DNA of 63,469 nt from the NCBI GenBank assembly GCA_964537285.1, contig CAZHZT010000017.1, positions 1-63,469 on the forward strand, written 5' to 3'. This DNA comes from CAZHZT01 sp964537285 (GTDB taxonomy: Bacteria; Bacteroidota; Bacteroidia; Chitinophagales; Saprospiraceae). Position numbers and translations under genes: made by a program. Numbering within the stretch: position 1 is the first letter of the stretch; each line of letters begins with the position of its first letter. Of this stretch, positions 16,994 to 25,814 are shown piece by piece. Below the pieces are notes generated by a model that worked only from the letters and a program-made list of their open reading frames with translations, was not told the DNA's origin and did not search any database.

Positions 16994-18952
16994 ATGCAGA
17001 ATACTACTCTTTTTTCATTGTTTAGCCTATTACTCACTATTGTATTCCTTGCGGCTACCAATCCACTTATAGCCCAGGAAAATACCGCCTGTAAGCATAT
17101 TGCTCATTTAGAACAACAACAAGCACAGCACTTGGCTGGATTCAGATCCTCTTCATTTACCAATAATTACGACTTGAAGTATCATCGCTTAGAATGGGAA
17201 GTTGATCCTAATGAATATTATATTAAGGGAAAGATAACTTCCTATTTCATCCCGACAGAGACTGACTTCGATGCCATTAGTTTCGATATGCACATTAGCC
17301 TAAGCGTCAATAAAATACTTTACCACGGCCAGGAGATGAATTTTACTAAACTTTCAGGCAATGAACTAAAGATTTCACTGCCCGGAACCATTCCGGTCAA
17401 TCAATTAGACTCCATTACAGTTGAATATGAAGGACAACCCGCACAAACAGGATTTGGTTCTTTCGGCATTGGAACTCACAATGGACAGCCTATTGTATGG
17501 ACGCTTTCGGAACCTTATGGTGCCAAAGATTGGTGGCCCTGTAAGCAGGACCTGGTAGATAAAATTGATTCCGTTGATATTATTGTTAAAACCCCTTCAG
17601 CATATAGAGTTGCTTCTAACGGCTTATTGGTGAGCGAGCAAGTAGAAGGAGATCATAAAACATTTCACTGGAAACACCGCTACCCGATACCTGCTTACCT
17701 CATTGCCATTGCCGTTACAAATTATGCCGTGTACTCAGATTTCGTTTCGGTTCCAGGTGGTGATGATATCGAAGTACTCAATTATGTATTTCCTGAAGAC
17801 CTGACTTCTGCCCAAATTCAAACCCAAGCAACAGTAGATATTATGTTGCTCTTTAATGACCTTTTCGGTCTTTACCCATTTGCTGATGAAAAATACGGCC
17901 ACGCCCAATTTGGCTGGGGAGGTGGCATGGAACATCAGACAATGAGCTTTATGGGTGGATTTTCGCACTTCTTACAGGCACACGAGCTGGCTCACCAGTG
18001 GTTTGGAAATAAAGTTACTTGTGGAAGCTGGGAAGACATTTGGCTTAATGAAGGGTTTGCCACTTATTTGGAAGGCTTAACCTACGAACACGGTCTTGGA
18101 CCAAACACCTGGATGAACTGGTTGGAATCTAAGAGAAATCATGTGACCGGGCAGCCTGATGGTTCGGTTTTTGTTCCTGACACTACGAATGTAGGCCGGA
18201 TATTTAGCAGCCGCCTTTCTTACTCTAAAGGGGCTCTTTTATTGCACATGTTGCGCTGGAAATTAGGTGATCAGGATTTTTATCAAGCATCGAAAAATTA
18301 TCTGAATGATCCGGACATTAGCTTTGGGTATGCTAAAACCAAGGATCTTCAAATGCACCTTGAAGTTCAAAGCGGCCTGGATCTCGATGAGTTTTTCGAA
18401 GATTGGTTCTATGGCGAAGGCTATCCTTCTTACTTCATCAAATGGTGGAAAACAGGAAACCAGGAAATCGCTTTTACAGTAGAACAAAATACCTCGCACA
18501 ACTCAGTAGACTTCTTTGAAATGCCTATTCCTATACATTTCAAAGGCCCTCAGGGGGATTCTATATTAGTTTTTGATCATCAATATTCCGGGCAGGAGTT
18601 CACTGCTACTTTACCCTTTGATGTGACGGATATTGATTTCGATCCCGAGTTATGGATCCTTTCAAGAAATAACCAGGTGGCTTTTACGCCTTTATCTACT
18701 CAAATTCCTTCAATTGATAATAGCATAGAAATAACACCTAACCCAGCCAAAGATTGGATTCAAATTCAGGTATTAACGAATACAGCAACTATTGAAAAAC
18801 TAGAGTTAATTGACATAAATGGACGGATTCTGTTACATCAAGATGTAAACAACTCCAGTTACACCATGGATATCAGCAAGTTACACTCAGGTATTTTCAT
18901 ATTAAAAGTAATTACTACTCAAGGTACAAGCATTAAAAATTTGGTTCTTTGA
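16994..18952 (+). CDS. Secreted M1 family metallopeptidase with T9SS sorting domain
   Basis: 652 residues. Signal peptide, then the M1 aminopeptidase core with zinc site H330-ELAH334 and E353 (HEXXH-x18-E). The usual exopeptidase signature GxMEN reads GGGMEHQ here, so substrate N-terminus recognition may be altered. A type A Por secretion C-terminal domain (about 573-652, ITPNPAKDW start) predicts export by type IX secretion and surface attachment. Its stop codon TGA is supplied by a family A repeat that begins within the last codons. It lies in the copper-linked run but has no direct tie to it. Confidence 0.92.
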   Translation: MQNTTLFSLFSLLLTIVFLAATNPLIAQENTACKHIAHLEQQQAQHLAGFRSSSFTNNYDLKYHRLEWEVDPNEYYIKGKITSYFIPTETDFDAISFDMHISLSVNKILYHGQEMNFTKLSGNELKISLPGTIPVNQLDSITVEYEGQPAQTGFGSFGIGTHNGQPIVWTLSEPYGAKDWWPCKQDLVDKIDSVDIIVKTPSAYRVASNGLLVSEQVEGDHKTFHWKHRYPIPAYLIAIAVTNYAVYSDFVSVPGGDDIEVLNYVFPEDLTSAQIQTQATVDIMLLFNDLFGLYPFADEKYGHAQFGWGGGMEHQTMSFMGGFSHFLQAHELAHQWFGNKVTCGSWEDIWLNEGFATYLEGLTYEHGLGPNTWMNWLESKRNHVTGQPDGSVFVPDTTNVGRIFSSRLSYSKGALLLHMLRWKLGDQDFYQASKNYLNDPDISFGYAKTKDLQMHLEVQSGLDLDEFFEDWFYGEGYPSYFIKWWKTGNQEIAFTVEQNTSHNSVDFFEMPIPIHFKGPQGDSILVFDHQYSGQEFTATLPFDVTDIDFDPELWILSRNNQVAFTPLSTQIPSIDNSIEITPNPAKDWIQIQVLTNTATIEKLELIDINGRILLHQDVNNSSYTMDISKLHSGIFILKVITTQGTSIKNLVL

Positions 18953-19052
18953 CATAAATTGTGATAAAATGAAGTTTAAAAATGATAAACCCTTCAGCCA
19001 CCAGGGCATTCAGGTTTTATCATTTTTAAACTCCACACAATTTGTCAAAGAA
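18944..19052 (+). repeat. Family A palindromic repeat, copy A3
   Basis: Full-length copy with arms GTTTAAAAATGATAAA / TTTATCATTTTTAAAC and loop CAGCCACCAGGGCATTCA. It overlaps the end of the M1 peptidase gene. A frame running through it (18969-19178) begins MKFKNDKPFSHQGIQ and is repeat-derived. Confidence 0.92.
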
Positions 19053-19147
19053 AGAAAAATTTGTAGTGAAATAAACATTTCGGACTTTTCCGCGGGGAAT
19101 TTCCCCGAAAATGATGTTTTATTCTTTAGACAGTATTTATTAAAAAA

Positions 19148-19167
19148 GTTCTTTGACAAATTGTGGA
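19148..19167 (+). repeat. Solitary family A end fragment
   Basis: GTTCTTTGACAAATTGTGGA matches the terminal part of family A without the rest, 27 bases before the MbnP gene start. Confidence 0.6.
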
Positions 19168-19193
19168 AGAACGATTAAAAATAAAATATTCAC

Positions 19194-19994
19194 ATGAACA
19201 GCCTACGCTTTTTTATTTTTTCTCTATTGCTACTTGGCCTGGTGGCCTGTAGCGATGATGATGCATCGAATGAACCGACAGCGCCGCAGCAATCTACTCA
19301 ACTGGAATTGCAGTTCAGAGCCACTTATGATGATACCCCTTTGGTGTTATTCGAAGCTGAGGCGCACCCCGACGGCTTTGATATGATCTTTACAAGCTTG
19401 AGCTTTTATATTTCAGACCTAAGCCTTATACAGCTAGACGGCAGTGAACTCGTAGTTAAAGAAATTGATCGCATAAGATTAGATGACGCACATTTGGACC
19501 TTTCTTCAGCCCAAAATGGACTGAGCTATGTTATTGATGAAATAGAATTGGATCAATCAAACTTACCAGCAGGTGAATATCAAGGCATCAGATTCGGCAT
19601 TGGAGTTAAATCAAGTCTTAACTCAATGGTTCCTGCTGATTTTGAAGATGGTCACCCTCTTGCGAACACCGGACAATACTGGACGGGCTGGGAAAGCTAC
19701 ATCTTTAATCGTAATGAAGGAAAAGTGGATACCGATGGGGATGGAGAATTTGAATTGGAAGTGGCGCTCCATACCGGCGGTGACACAACTTACAGAGTAG
19801 AAGAATTGCTCACTCCGTTTACACTCACAAACGGTCAGACAACGAAATTTCCGATTTCTATTGATTACAAGGAGTTTCTGGCTCCTGAAGGTCAAACACC
19901 CTATGATATTCTAGGTACTCCTCAAATCCATAGGCTCGATCAGGTAGATAGCGCTATTGAGCTTGCGGATAATTTTATCGATGCGATGAAATAA
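19194..19994 (+). CDS. MbnP family copper-binding lipoprotein, copy 1
   Basis: 267 residues with lipobox LVAC. MbnP proteins are periplasmic copper binders in which a tryptophan is oxidised to kynurenine by the partner di-haem enzyme MbnH. The family signatures are visible: FTSLSFYISDLSLI, GEYQGIRFGIGV and the tryptophan block Y-W163-TGW166-ESYIFNRNEG with an Asp-rich DTDGDGEFE loop. Copy 2 and an MbnH-type gene follow directly, so the module is complete. W163/W166 are candidate sites for the modification (inference). Exported to the periplasm or cell surface. Confidence 0.88.
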   Translation: MNSLRFFIFSLLLLGLVACSDDDASNEPTAPQQSTQLELQFRATYDDTPLVLFEAEAHPDGFDMIFTSLSFYISDLSLIQLDGSELVVKEIDRIRLDDAHLDLSSAQNGLSYVIDEIELDQSNLPAGEYQGIRFGIGVKSSLNSMVPADFEDGHPLANTGQYWTGWESYIFNRNEGKVDTDGDGEFELEVALHTGGDTTYRVEELLTPFTLTNGQTTKFPISIDYKEFLAPEGQTPYDILGTPQIHRLDQVDSAIELADNFIDAMK

Positions 19995-20003
19995 TTAGGA
20001 TTA

Positions 20004-20020
20004 AACGGTCAACGGTTAAC
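20004..20020. repeat. Short heptamer array CGGNNAA
   Basis: Units CGGTCAA-CGGTTAA-CGA lie between the two MbnP genes, the same pattern as the longer arrays elsewhere. Confidence 0.5.
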
Positions 20021-20080
20021 GAATAGGACTATAAAGTCTTTTTTGCAGAACATTTTTTAACAAAAAAATTTAACAAACAA

Positions 20081-20848
20081 ATGAATTATTTAAAATCACC
20101 TCTGTTTTTTTTTGCACTATTAGTTGCTTTCGGACTTACCTTCACCGCATGTGATGACGATGAAGATACTACAACTACTCCTACGACATCTATGACCGAG
20201 CTGGCAATGGAGGTCGATTATAAAGTAGGCGACCAGGAATTTACTCCGGGCGAAGTTTACCAAATCAACGGAACAGCTGTATCTTTCGATATTGCTCACT
20301 TTTATGTAGGTGGAATAACTTTAATGCCTGAAGAGGGCGATGCAATTTCCCTTGATGACAAATACTTACTGGTTAAACCAGGTGAAGGCGAATACGTCTT
20401 AGCCGAGGTAGAAAGCGGCCACTACGAAATGATTAACTTTTTTGTCGGTGTAGACCCTACTACCAATAGCCAATCAGAAGCTGACTTTACCAGCCGTCCA
20501 AGTGATGATCCACTAGGCATGCAAGATCCTAGTATGCATTGGGGATGGAATTCAGGCTACCGCTTCATTCGCATTGACGGTCAGGTGGATACGGACGGTG
20601 ACGGTACCCCGGAAACCCTTATGCAATTCCATACCGGAACCAATGATTTCCTTAATAACTTTACTTTTGAAATGCATAAAGATATCGAAGGCGATCATGC
20701 ACACATGGAACTAGAAGTAGATTTTGAGAAATTATTTGAAGGTATTGATCTTTCTACGGAATACATCACACACGTAGCAGATCATTTAGAGTTGGCTCAA
20801 AAGTTCAATGCCAACGTACCGAATGCCATTTCAATGGAACATGAATAA
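20081..20848 (+). CDS. MbnP family copper-binding lipoprotein, copy 2
   Basis: 255 residues with lipobox FTAC followed by an acidic DDDEDTTTT linker. It keeps the family core better than copy 1: SFDIAHFYVGGITL, INFFVGVDP, then M-H-W154-G-W156-NSGYRFIRIDGQVDTDGDG. Histidines in HFYVGG and FHTGTND fit copper ligation. Its stop overlaps the start of the peroxidase gene by eight bases, so the two are translationally coupled, as expected for substrate and modifying enzyme. Having two MbnP proteins with one MbnH may allow two targets or two affinities. Confidence 0.9.
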   Translation: MNYLKSPLFFFALLVAFGLTFTACDDDEDTTTTPTTSMTELAMEVDYKVGDQEFTPGEVYQINGTAVSFDIAHFYVGGITLMPEEGDAISLDDKYLLVKPGEGEYVLAEVESGHYEMINFFVGVDPTTNSQSEADFTSRPSDDPLGMQDPSMHWGWNSGYRFIRIDGQVDTDGDGTPETLMQFHTGTNDFLNNFTFEMHKDIEGDHAHMELEVDFEKLFEGIDLSTEYITHVADHLELAQKFNANVPNAISMEHE

Positions 20849-21866
20849 AATTGGAAAAATCCATATAACGATTTTCATCATTCTTCTTTTTGGTACTTGT
20901 AAGATGGAAGATCCCCCTTTGGAGGATCCTTCCTCTTATGAGTTGGAGATTCCCGCAGGATTTCCGCTGCCTGCCATACCAGAAGACAACCAGCTAAGCG
21001 AAGCCCGTGTTAGCCTGGGAAGAAAATTATTCTACGATCCCATTTTATCCAGAGACACAAGCATTTCCTGTGCCTCTTGCCATAAGCAAACACTGGCATT
21101 TGCCGATAATGTTCCAATTAGTCCGGGCGTTGATGGCCGGATGGGCATGCGAAATGCTCCGACTCTGGCTAATGTTGCCTATTTAGAACTTATCAATAAA
21201 GATGGAGGTGTTCCAAAACTGGACCTTCAACCTATTGTCCCTATCGAAGATGAAAACGAAATGGACTTACACCCGCTCCGTGCTGCAGACCGGCTAAACG
21301 AAATGCCCGAATATCCGGAACTATTCCAGGAAGCTTACCAGGACAAAGCCACTCCATTCACAGTTAGCAGAGCCTTAGGAGCATTTATGCGAACCATTTT
21401 AAGTGGAAATGCTCCTTTTGATCGTTATCATTTCCAAGGCGATTCTTCAGCCCTAAACTCAAGTGAAAAACGCGGCATGGCACTTTTCTTTAGTGAACGC
21501 ACCCAATGCAGTACCTGCCACCAGGGTTTTAACTTCACTACCAACCAATTTAAGAATAACGGCCTTTACAAAGAATTTGCCGACCCCGGCAGGTACCGGG
21601 TTACTCTAAACGAAGCAGACCGCGGTTTTTTCAGAATTCCTACCCTTCGGAATATAGCGCTTACCGCTCCTTATATGCACGATGGCAGTCTTGCGACTTT
21701 AGAAGAGGTCGTTGAGCATTATAATCAAGGAGGACAACAAGCAGAAGGACAAAGCTCACTCATCCATCCTTTAAATCTCAACGAACAGGAAAAAGAAGAC
21801 CTGATAAAGTTTTTGCATACATTAACGGATGAAGAATTGTTGAATAATCCAAAGTTGAGTAATTAG
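20841..21866 (+). CDS. Di-haem cytochrome c peroxidase family protein (MbnH type)
   Basis: About 341 residues with a hydrophobic leader ending FGTC, probably a lipoprotein. Two haem c sites are visible, C77-ASC-H81 and C223-STC-H227, spaced as in the bacterial di-haem peroxidase/MauG/MbnH superfamily, together with the conserved IPTLRNIALTAPYMHDG segment and the RNAPTLANV motif. In the MbnH branch the enzyme uses peroxide or a high-valent di-haem state to convert a tryptophan of MbnP to kynurenine. The ATG at 20841 overlaps the MbnP stop; a longer frame from 20808 lies inside MbnP and is unlikely. A perfect palindrome follows the stop. Confidence 0.9.
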   Translation: MNKIGKIHITIFIILLFGTCKMEDPPLEDPSSYELEIPAGFPLPAIPEDNQLSEARVSLGRKLFYDPILSRDTSISCASCHKQTLAFADNVPISPGVDGRMGMRNAPTLANVAYLELINKDGGVPKLDLQPIVPIEDENEMDLHPLRAADRLNEMPEYPELFQEAYQDKATPFTVSRALGAFMRTILSGNAPFDRYHFQGDSSALNSSEKRGMALFFSERTQCSTCHQGFNFTTNQFKNNGLYKEFADPGRYRVTLNEADRGFFRIPTLRNIALTAPYMHDGSLATLEEVVEHYNQGGQQAEGQSSLIHPLNLNEQEKEDLIKFLHTLTDEELLNNPKLSN

Positions 21867-21884
21867 ACCTTTTCTTATCATTAC

Positions 21885-21962
21885 TTAAAGGTACTGCATC
21901 AAATTGAGAAAGTAGGTGCGCGCTCGCGCACCTACTTTCTCAATTTGATGCAGTACCTTTAA
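21885..21962. repeat. Perfect 38-bp-arm palindrome
   Basis: 21885-21922 and 21925-21962 are exact reverse complements with a 2-base centre; the core is GTGCGCG/CGCGCAC. It lies between two genes on the same strand. There is no T-tract next to the stem end beyond TTTAAA, so a terminator role is possible, but cruciform or recombination-related origin is equally open. Confidence 0.9.
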
Positions 21963-21997
21963 ACTTTTTCCTACAAATTGATCTTTTCCATTCAGAT

Positions 21998-23284
21998 ATG
22001 GATCAAAAAAGAAAAATAGGATGGATTACCGCTAGTGCTATAGTCGTGGCAAATATGGTAGGAACTGGTGCCTTTACAAGCCTGGGGTTTCAGCTTAAAG
22101 CCATACAAAACACCTGGAGCATCTTTATACTCTGGAGCATAGGCGGACTCACGGCCCTTTGCGGAGCTTTAAGCTATGCTGAGTTAGGTACGCGCTTCCC
22201 TAAATCAGGCGGTGAATACCACTTTTTATCACAAATTTATCATCCATTCTTAGGTTACCTTTCCGGTTGGGTTTCCTTTACCGTTGGCTTTTCGGCCCCC
22301 GTAGCATTGGCCGCTATGGCCATGGGCGCCTATACAGAAAAGTATGTGCCATTCAGCGGAACGACTATAGCTTCTGCTGCCGTAATTGCGGCTACGATCA
22401 TTCACTCTTTTGATATCCGGCAAAGCAGTCTGTTTCAAAATTTCTTTACGCTGCTGAAAATAGTGCTCCTATTGTTTTTCATTGCCGCTGCCATGAGCTA
22501 TTCCCCTGCTTATAATGCATTGAATTGGGGAGAAGGTTGGCGAGACGAATGGCAAAAACCAGCATTTGCAGTTGCACTGGTGTATGTATCTTACTCTTTT
22601 TCCGGCTGGAATGCAGCAGCCTATATTGTAGAAGAAATCAATAATGTTAATAAAAACCTTCCCCGCTCCCTAATCATTGGCACCCTTGTAGTGAGCATCT
22701 TATACATCTTGCTTCAAATTGCCTTTTTAAACCAAGCCTCACTCGATTCTCTTATAGGCAAAGAAGAGGTCGGTCAAATCGTAGCGGAACAAATGCTAGG
22801 CCCTTTTGGAGGGCAATTGATCAGTTCACTCATTTCCCTGATTCTCATTTCGAGCATCAGCGCATTGATATGGGTGGGGCCACGCGTTACTCAAGCCATG
22901 GCAGTAGATGTCCCCACCTGGAGATATCTAGGTAAGAAAAATAAAAACGGGATTCCGGTAAGAGCCATTTGGCTTCAAACCGGGCTTAGCTTAATCCTCA
23001 TTGCTACTAATTCTTTTGAACTAGTATTGCTATACAGTGGTTTTGTTTTACAGCTCTTTACCACCATCACCATAGCAGGATTATTTATAGTAAGACTACA
23101 AAAAACGACATTGACTTATTACAAAAGCCCTTTCTTTCCCATTCCACAAATTATCTTTTTAGCCGTTAGTGTATGGATTTTGTTTTTTATGATGCTGGAC
23201 AAGCCCGGGGAGAGTCTGGTTGGTATGGCGAATCTAATTATTGGCGCAATAACCTATTGGTTGGTGAGAAGAATAGAGGTTTAA
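21998..23284 (+). CDS. APC family amino acid permease
   Basis: 428 residues with about 12 predicted membrane helices. The N terminus shows the APC signature IGWITASAIVVANMVGTGAF (helix 1 with the unwound GTG substrate site) and a conserved GGEYHFLSQIYHP after helix 2. Such permeases exchange or import amino acids or polyamines using ion gradients. The closest look is to the fungal-type LAT/serine-threonine exchanger branch, but specificity cannot be fixed. It stands alone between a palindrome and a family A repeat. Confidence 0.88.
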   Translation: MDQKRKIGWITASAIVVANMVGTGAFTSLGFQLKAIQNTWSIFILWSIGGLTALCGALSYAELGTRFPKSGGEYHFLSQIYHPFLGYLSGWVSFTVGFSAPVALAAMAMGAYTEKYVPFSGTTIASAAVIAATIIHSFDIRQSSLFQNFFTLLKIVLLLFFIAAAMSYSPAYNALNWGEGWRDEWQKPAFAVALVYVSYSFSGWNAAAYIVEEINNVNKNLPRSLIIGTLVVSILYILLQIAFLNQASLDSLIGKEEVGQIVAEQMLGPFGGQLISSLISLILISSISALIWVGPRVTQAMAVDVPTWRYLGKKNKNGIPVRAIWLQTGLSLILIATNSFELVLLYSGFVLQLFTTITIAGLFIVRLQKTTLTYYKSPFFPIPQIIFLAVSVWILFFMMLDKPGESLVGMANLIIGAITYWLVRRIEV

Positions 23285-23414
23285 AATAAAAATTCTTGTC
23301 GTGCTCAAACCATTGACGCAAAAATTGCTAATTTTGGGCCGTTTATGAATTAATTTCGAACAATTTTATTACTAAACCTTTGACTTAATGCGTTAAGGGG
23401 TAGTATTTATTATA

Positions 23415-23523
23415 GTTCTTTGATATAAATTGTGAAAAAATGGAACTTCAAAATGATAAGCCTTTCAGCCACAAGAGCATTCAAGGCTTATCATTTTTAA
23501 GTTCCACACAATTTGTCAAAGAA
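23415..23523 (+). repeat. Family A palindromic repeat, copy A4
   Basis: Arms GGAACTTCAAAATGATAAGCC / GGCTTATCATTTTTAAGTTCC with loop CAGCCACAAGAGCATTCA. It fills most of the 305-base gap before the PPIase gene; I see nothing else there. An inverted copy (A5) sits just after the same gene. Confidence 0.92.
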
Positions 23524-23589
23524 TGTTTATTATTTTGATAATTTTAGCATAAGTTTTTTCCGTAAAAACACAAAAATCAAATAAAAGGC

Positions 23590-25557
23590 ATGTTAAGAAC
23601 GATCTTTTTCTTTCTAATTACTTTTACAGCCTATTCAACTTTATTATTCGGTCAAACAGACGACCCGGTCTTATTCACAGTTGAAGGAAACCCGATTCAC
23701 GTTTCTGAATTCGAGTACATTTACAGCAAAACGAACGGTGAAAAGGCCAACTTTTCAAAAGAGTCCCTCAAGGAATATCTCGATCTCTACGTGAAGTTCA
23801 AACTGAAGGTACAACGAGCAAAAGATATGCAACTGGATACTATCCCTTCATTAAAGCAAGAATTGGAAGGGTATAGAAAACAACTGGCCAATTCTTACCT
23901 CATTGATAAGGAAGTGACGGATAAGTTGGTTAAAGAAGCATATGACCGCATTCAAAAAGATGTGCATATTAGCCACATCTTGTTTGCTACTCAGCCTAAA
24001 GCCTCTTCCGATACCGTAAAAGCCTACGAAAGAGCTATGGAGGCTATGAAAAGATTAAATAAAGGAGAAAAATTTGAGGACGTGGCCAAAGAAATGTCCG
24101 ACGACAAAAACTCCAAAGATAACGGCGGCCAAATTGGATACATCACCGCCCTCCTTCCATCTGGTTTCTACCAACTTGAAAACCTTTCATATAGCCTGAA
24201 ACCTGGGGAGTTCGGCGGCCCGGCACGCACAAAGCTCGGCTACCATATCGTAAAAGTAAATGAAGTAAGGCCAGCACGCGGTGAAATGGAAGCTGCTCAT
24301 ATTTTGTTGCGCAAAAATGATGAACGCAGTGAAGAAGAGGCCACTGCCCTCATCAATAATATTCATCAAGCCTTACTTAATGGTGCTAGCTTCGACTCGC
24401 TCGCAGCTGTACACTCTGAAGATAAATTAACCGCTAAAAAAGGAGGATACATTGGCACTTTTGGTATCAATCGTTACGAAAAAACATTTGAAGATGCTGC
24501 TTTCAATTTAAAGAAAGACGAGGACTTCAGCATGCCCGTTAAAACCAGTGTGGGGTGGCACATTATCAAAAGGGTTGATAAAAAAGCCCTTCAGGAATTC
24601 GCTGTTGAAAAAAGACGTTTGCAAGCCAGAATCCAACGTGACAGCCGGTTTGAAAATGCTAAAACGGCTATGGTCGAACGTATAAAAACAAATAATCAAT
24701 TCAAGGAGAACGAAAAAGCGCTTCAAACCTTTATAGACTCCCTTGATCAGCAATTCCTAACCTACAAATGGCAGGAACCAAAATTTGAAAAAGATCAAAC
24801 CCTCTTTACTTTAGGTAAAGATTCCAAGTTTTCTACCAGCGCTTTCTCTGAGTTTTGTAAAAAATCTACTCGTACGCGTTTGCGCTCCGGTTCCTCAGAT
24901 CCGGCCGAAGTTTGTCGTTCTCTCTATGAAGAGTTCATCGAGGAAAGTTGCTTGAAATTTGAAGAAACACAACTCGAAACCAAATACCCGGAGTTCAAGT
25001 CTTTAATGAGGGAGTATCAGGAAGGTATCCTCCTTTTCGAAGCAACCAAAATGTTAGTCTGGGATAAGGCTTCTCAAGATACGACCGGGCTGAAAGCTTA
25101 CTTCCCTAGAGTGAGCCGCAATTATCGCTGGAAAGAAAGAGCCAGAGTAAGTGAATACATTCTGGAAAAAGAAGCAGCAGATCAGATTGATAAAGTCAGA
25201 AACCTCGCTGTCAAAAAAGCTCCTCTGGAGGTTTTGGAAAAATTTAATACGCCTGAAAAACGTATCCTTTCCTTCCAGGAAAATACTTATGAAAAAAACC
25301 GGAATGCTGAATTGGATAAAATCGACTGGAAGCCTGGTTACCTTACCGAAACTCGCAAAGATCCACGCGACCAATCTCTCCGTTTTATGAAAATCGAAGA
25401 AATCCTTCCTCCGACTGAAAAAACCCTTGATGAAGCTCGTGGATATGTAATCGCTGACTACCAGGACTACCTTGAACGTGAATGGGTAAAAGAACTAAAA
25501 GATACCTACAAAGTGAAGATTAATGAGGATGTTTTCAATAGCATGATAAAGAAATAG
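23590..25557 (+). CDS. Periplasmic peptidyl-prolyl isomerase, two PpiC/rotamase domains
   Basis: 655 residues. Signal peptide (cut near LFGQ), a SurA-like N-terminal chaperone helix region, then two parvulin domains at about 130-225 (VHISHILFAT, GGQIGYITA, GYHIVKV) and 235-330 (EAAHILLRK, GGYIGTFG, GWHIIKR), and a long charged C-terminal region. It should assist folding of outer-membrane and T9SS cargo proteins in the periplasm. It begins a run of three foldase genes in the same direction. The gene is bracketed by inverted family A repeats A4 and A5. Confidence 0.92.
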   Translation: MLRTIFFFLITFTAYSTLLFGQTDDPVLFTVEGNPIHVSEFEYIYSKTNGEKANFSKESLKEYLDLYVKFKLKVQRAKDMQLDTIPSLKQELEGYRKQLANSYLIDKEVTDKLVKEAYDRIQKDVHISHILFATQPKASSDTVKAYERAMEAMKRLNKGEKFEDVAKEMSDDKNSKDNGGQIGYITALLPSGFYQLENLSYSLKPGEFGGPARTKLGYHIVKVNEVRPARGEMEAAHILLRKNDERSEEEATALINNIHQALLNGASFDSLAAVHSEDKLTAKKGGYIGTFGINRYEKTFEDAAFNLKKDEDFSMPVKTSVGWHIIKRVDKKALQEFAVEKRRLQARIQRDSRFENAKTAMVERIKTNNQFKENEKALQTFIDSLDQQFLTYKWQEPKFEKDQTLFTLGKDSKFSTSAFSEFCKKSTRTRLRSGSSDPAEVCRSLYEEFIEESCLKFEETQLETKYPEFKSLMREYQEGILLFEATKMLVWDKASQDTTGLKAYFPRVSRNYRWKERARVSEYILEKEAADQIDKVRNLAVKKAPLEVLEKFNTPEKRILSFQENTYEKNRNAELDKIDWKPGYLTETRKDPRDQSLRFMKIEEILPPTEKTLDEARGYVIADYQDYLEREWVKELKDTYKVKINEDVFNSMIKK

Positions 25558-25558
25558 C

Positions 25559-25667
25559 GTTCTTTGACAAATTGTGTGGAACTTCAAAATGATAACCCTT
25601 GAATTCCCTTGTGGCTGAAAGGGTTATCATTTTGAAGTTCCATTTTCCACAATTTATATCAAAGAAC
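25559..25667 (-). repeat. Family A palindromic repeat, copy A5
   Basis: Full-length copy in inverted orientation, starting one base after the PPIase stop codon. Arms GGAACTTCAAAATGATAACCC / GGGTTATCATTTTGAAGTTCC. Between it and the next gene is an AT-rich hairpin TTTTTTTCAGG / CCTGAAAAAAA (25709-25751). Confidence 0.92.
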
Positions 25668-25814
25668 TAGAAATAGAAGGCAGAGGATATTCTTTTTTTC
25701 GAGAGCGATTTTTTTCAGGTTTTTTTTCGAAAAATCTCCTGAAAAAAAATACAACTTTAAGCTCTTTTTTCTACTCATTAAGATAAATGAGGCTCTACTA
25801 ACTTGATAAATTAT

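Noticed and set aside
18969..19178. 69-codon frame and a similar 62-codon frame at 11111-11299
   Set aside because: Both are translations of family A copies and end in unrelated sequence; two of the other copies have stops.
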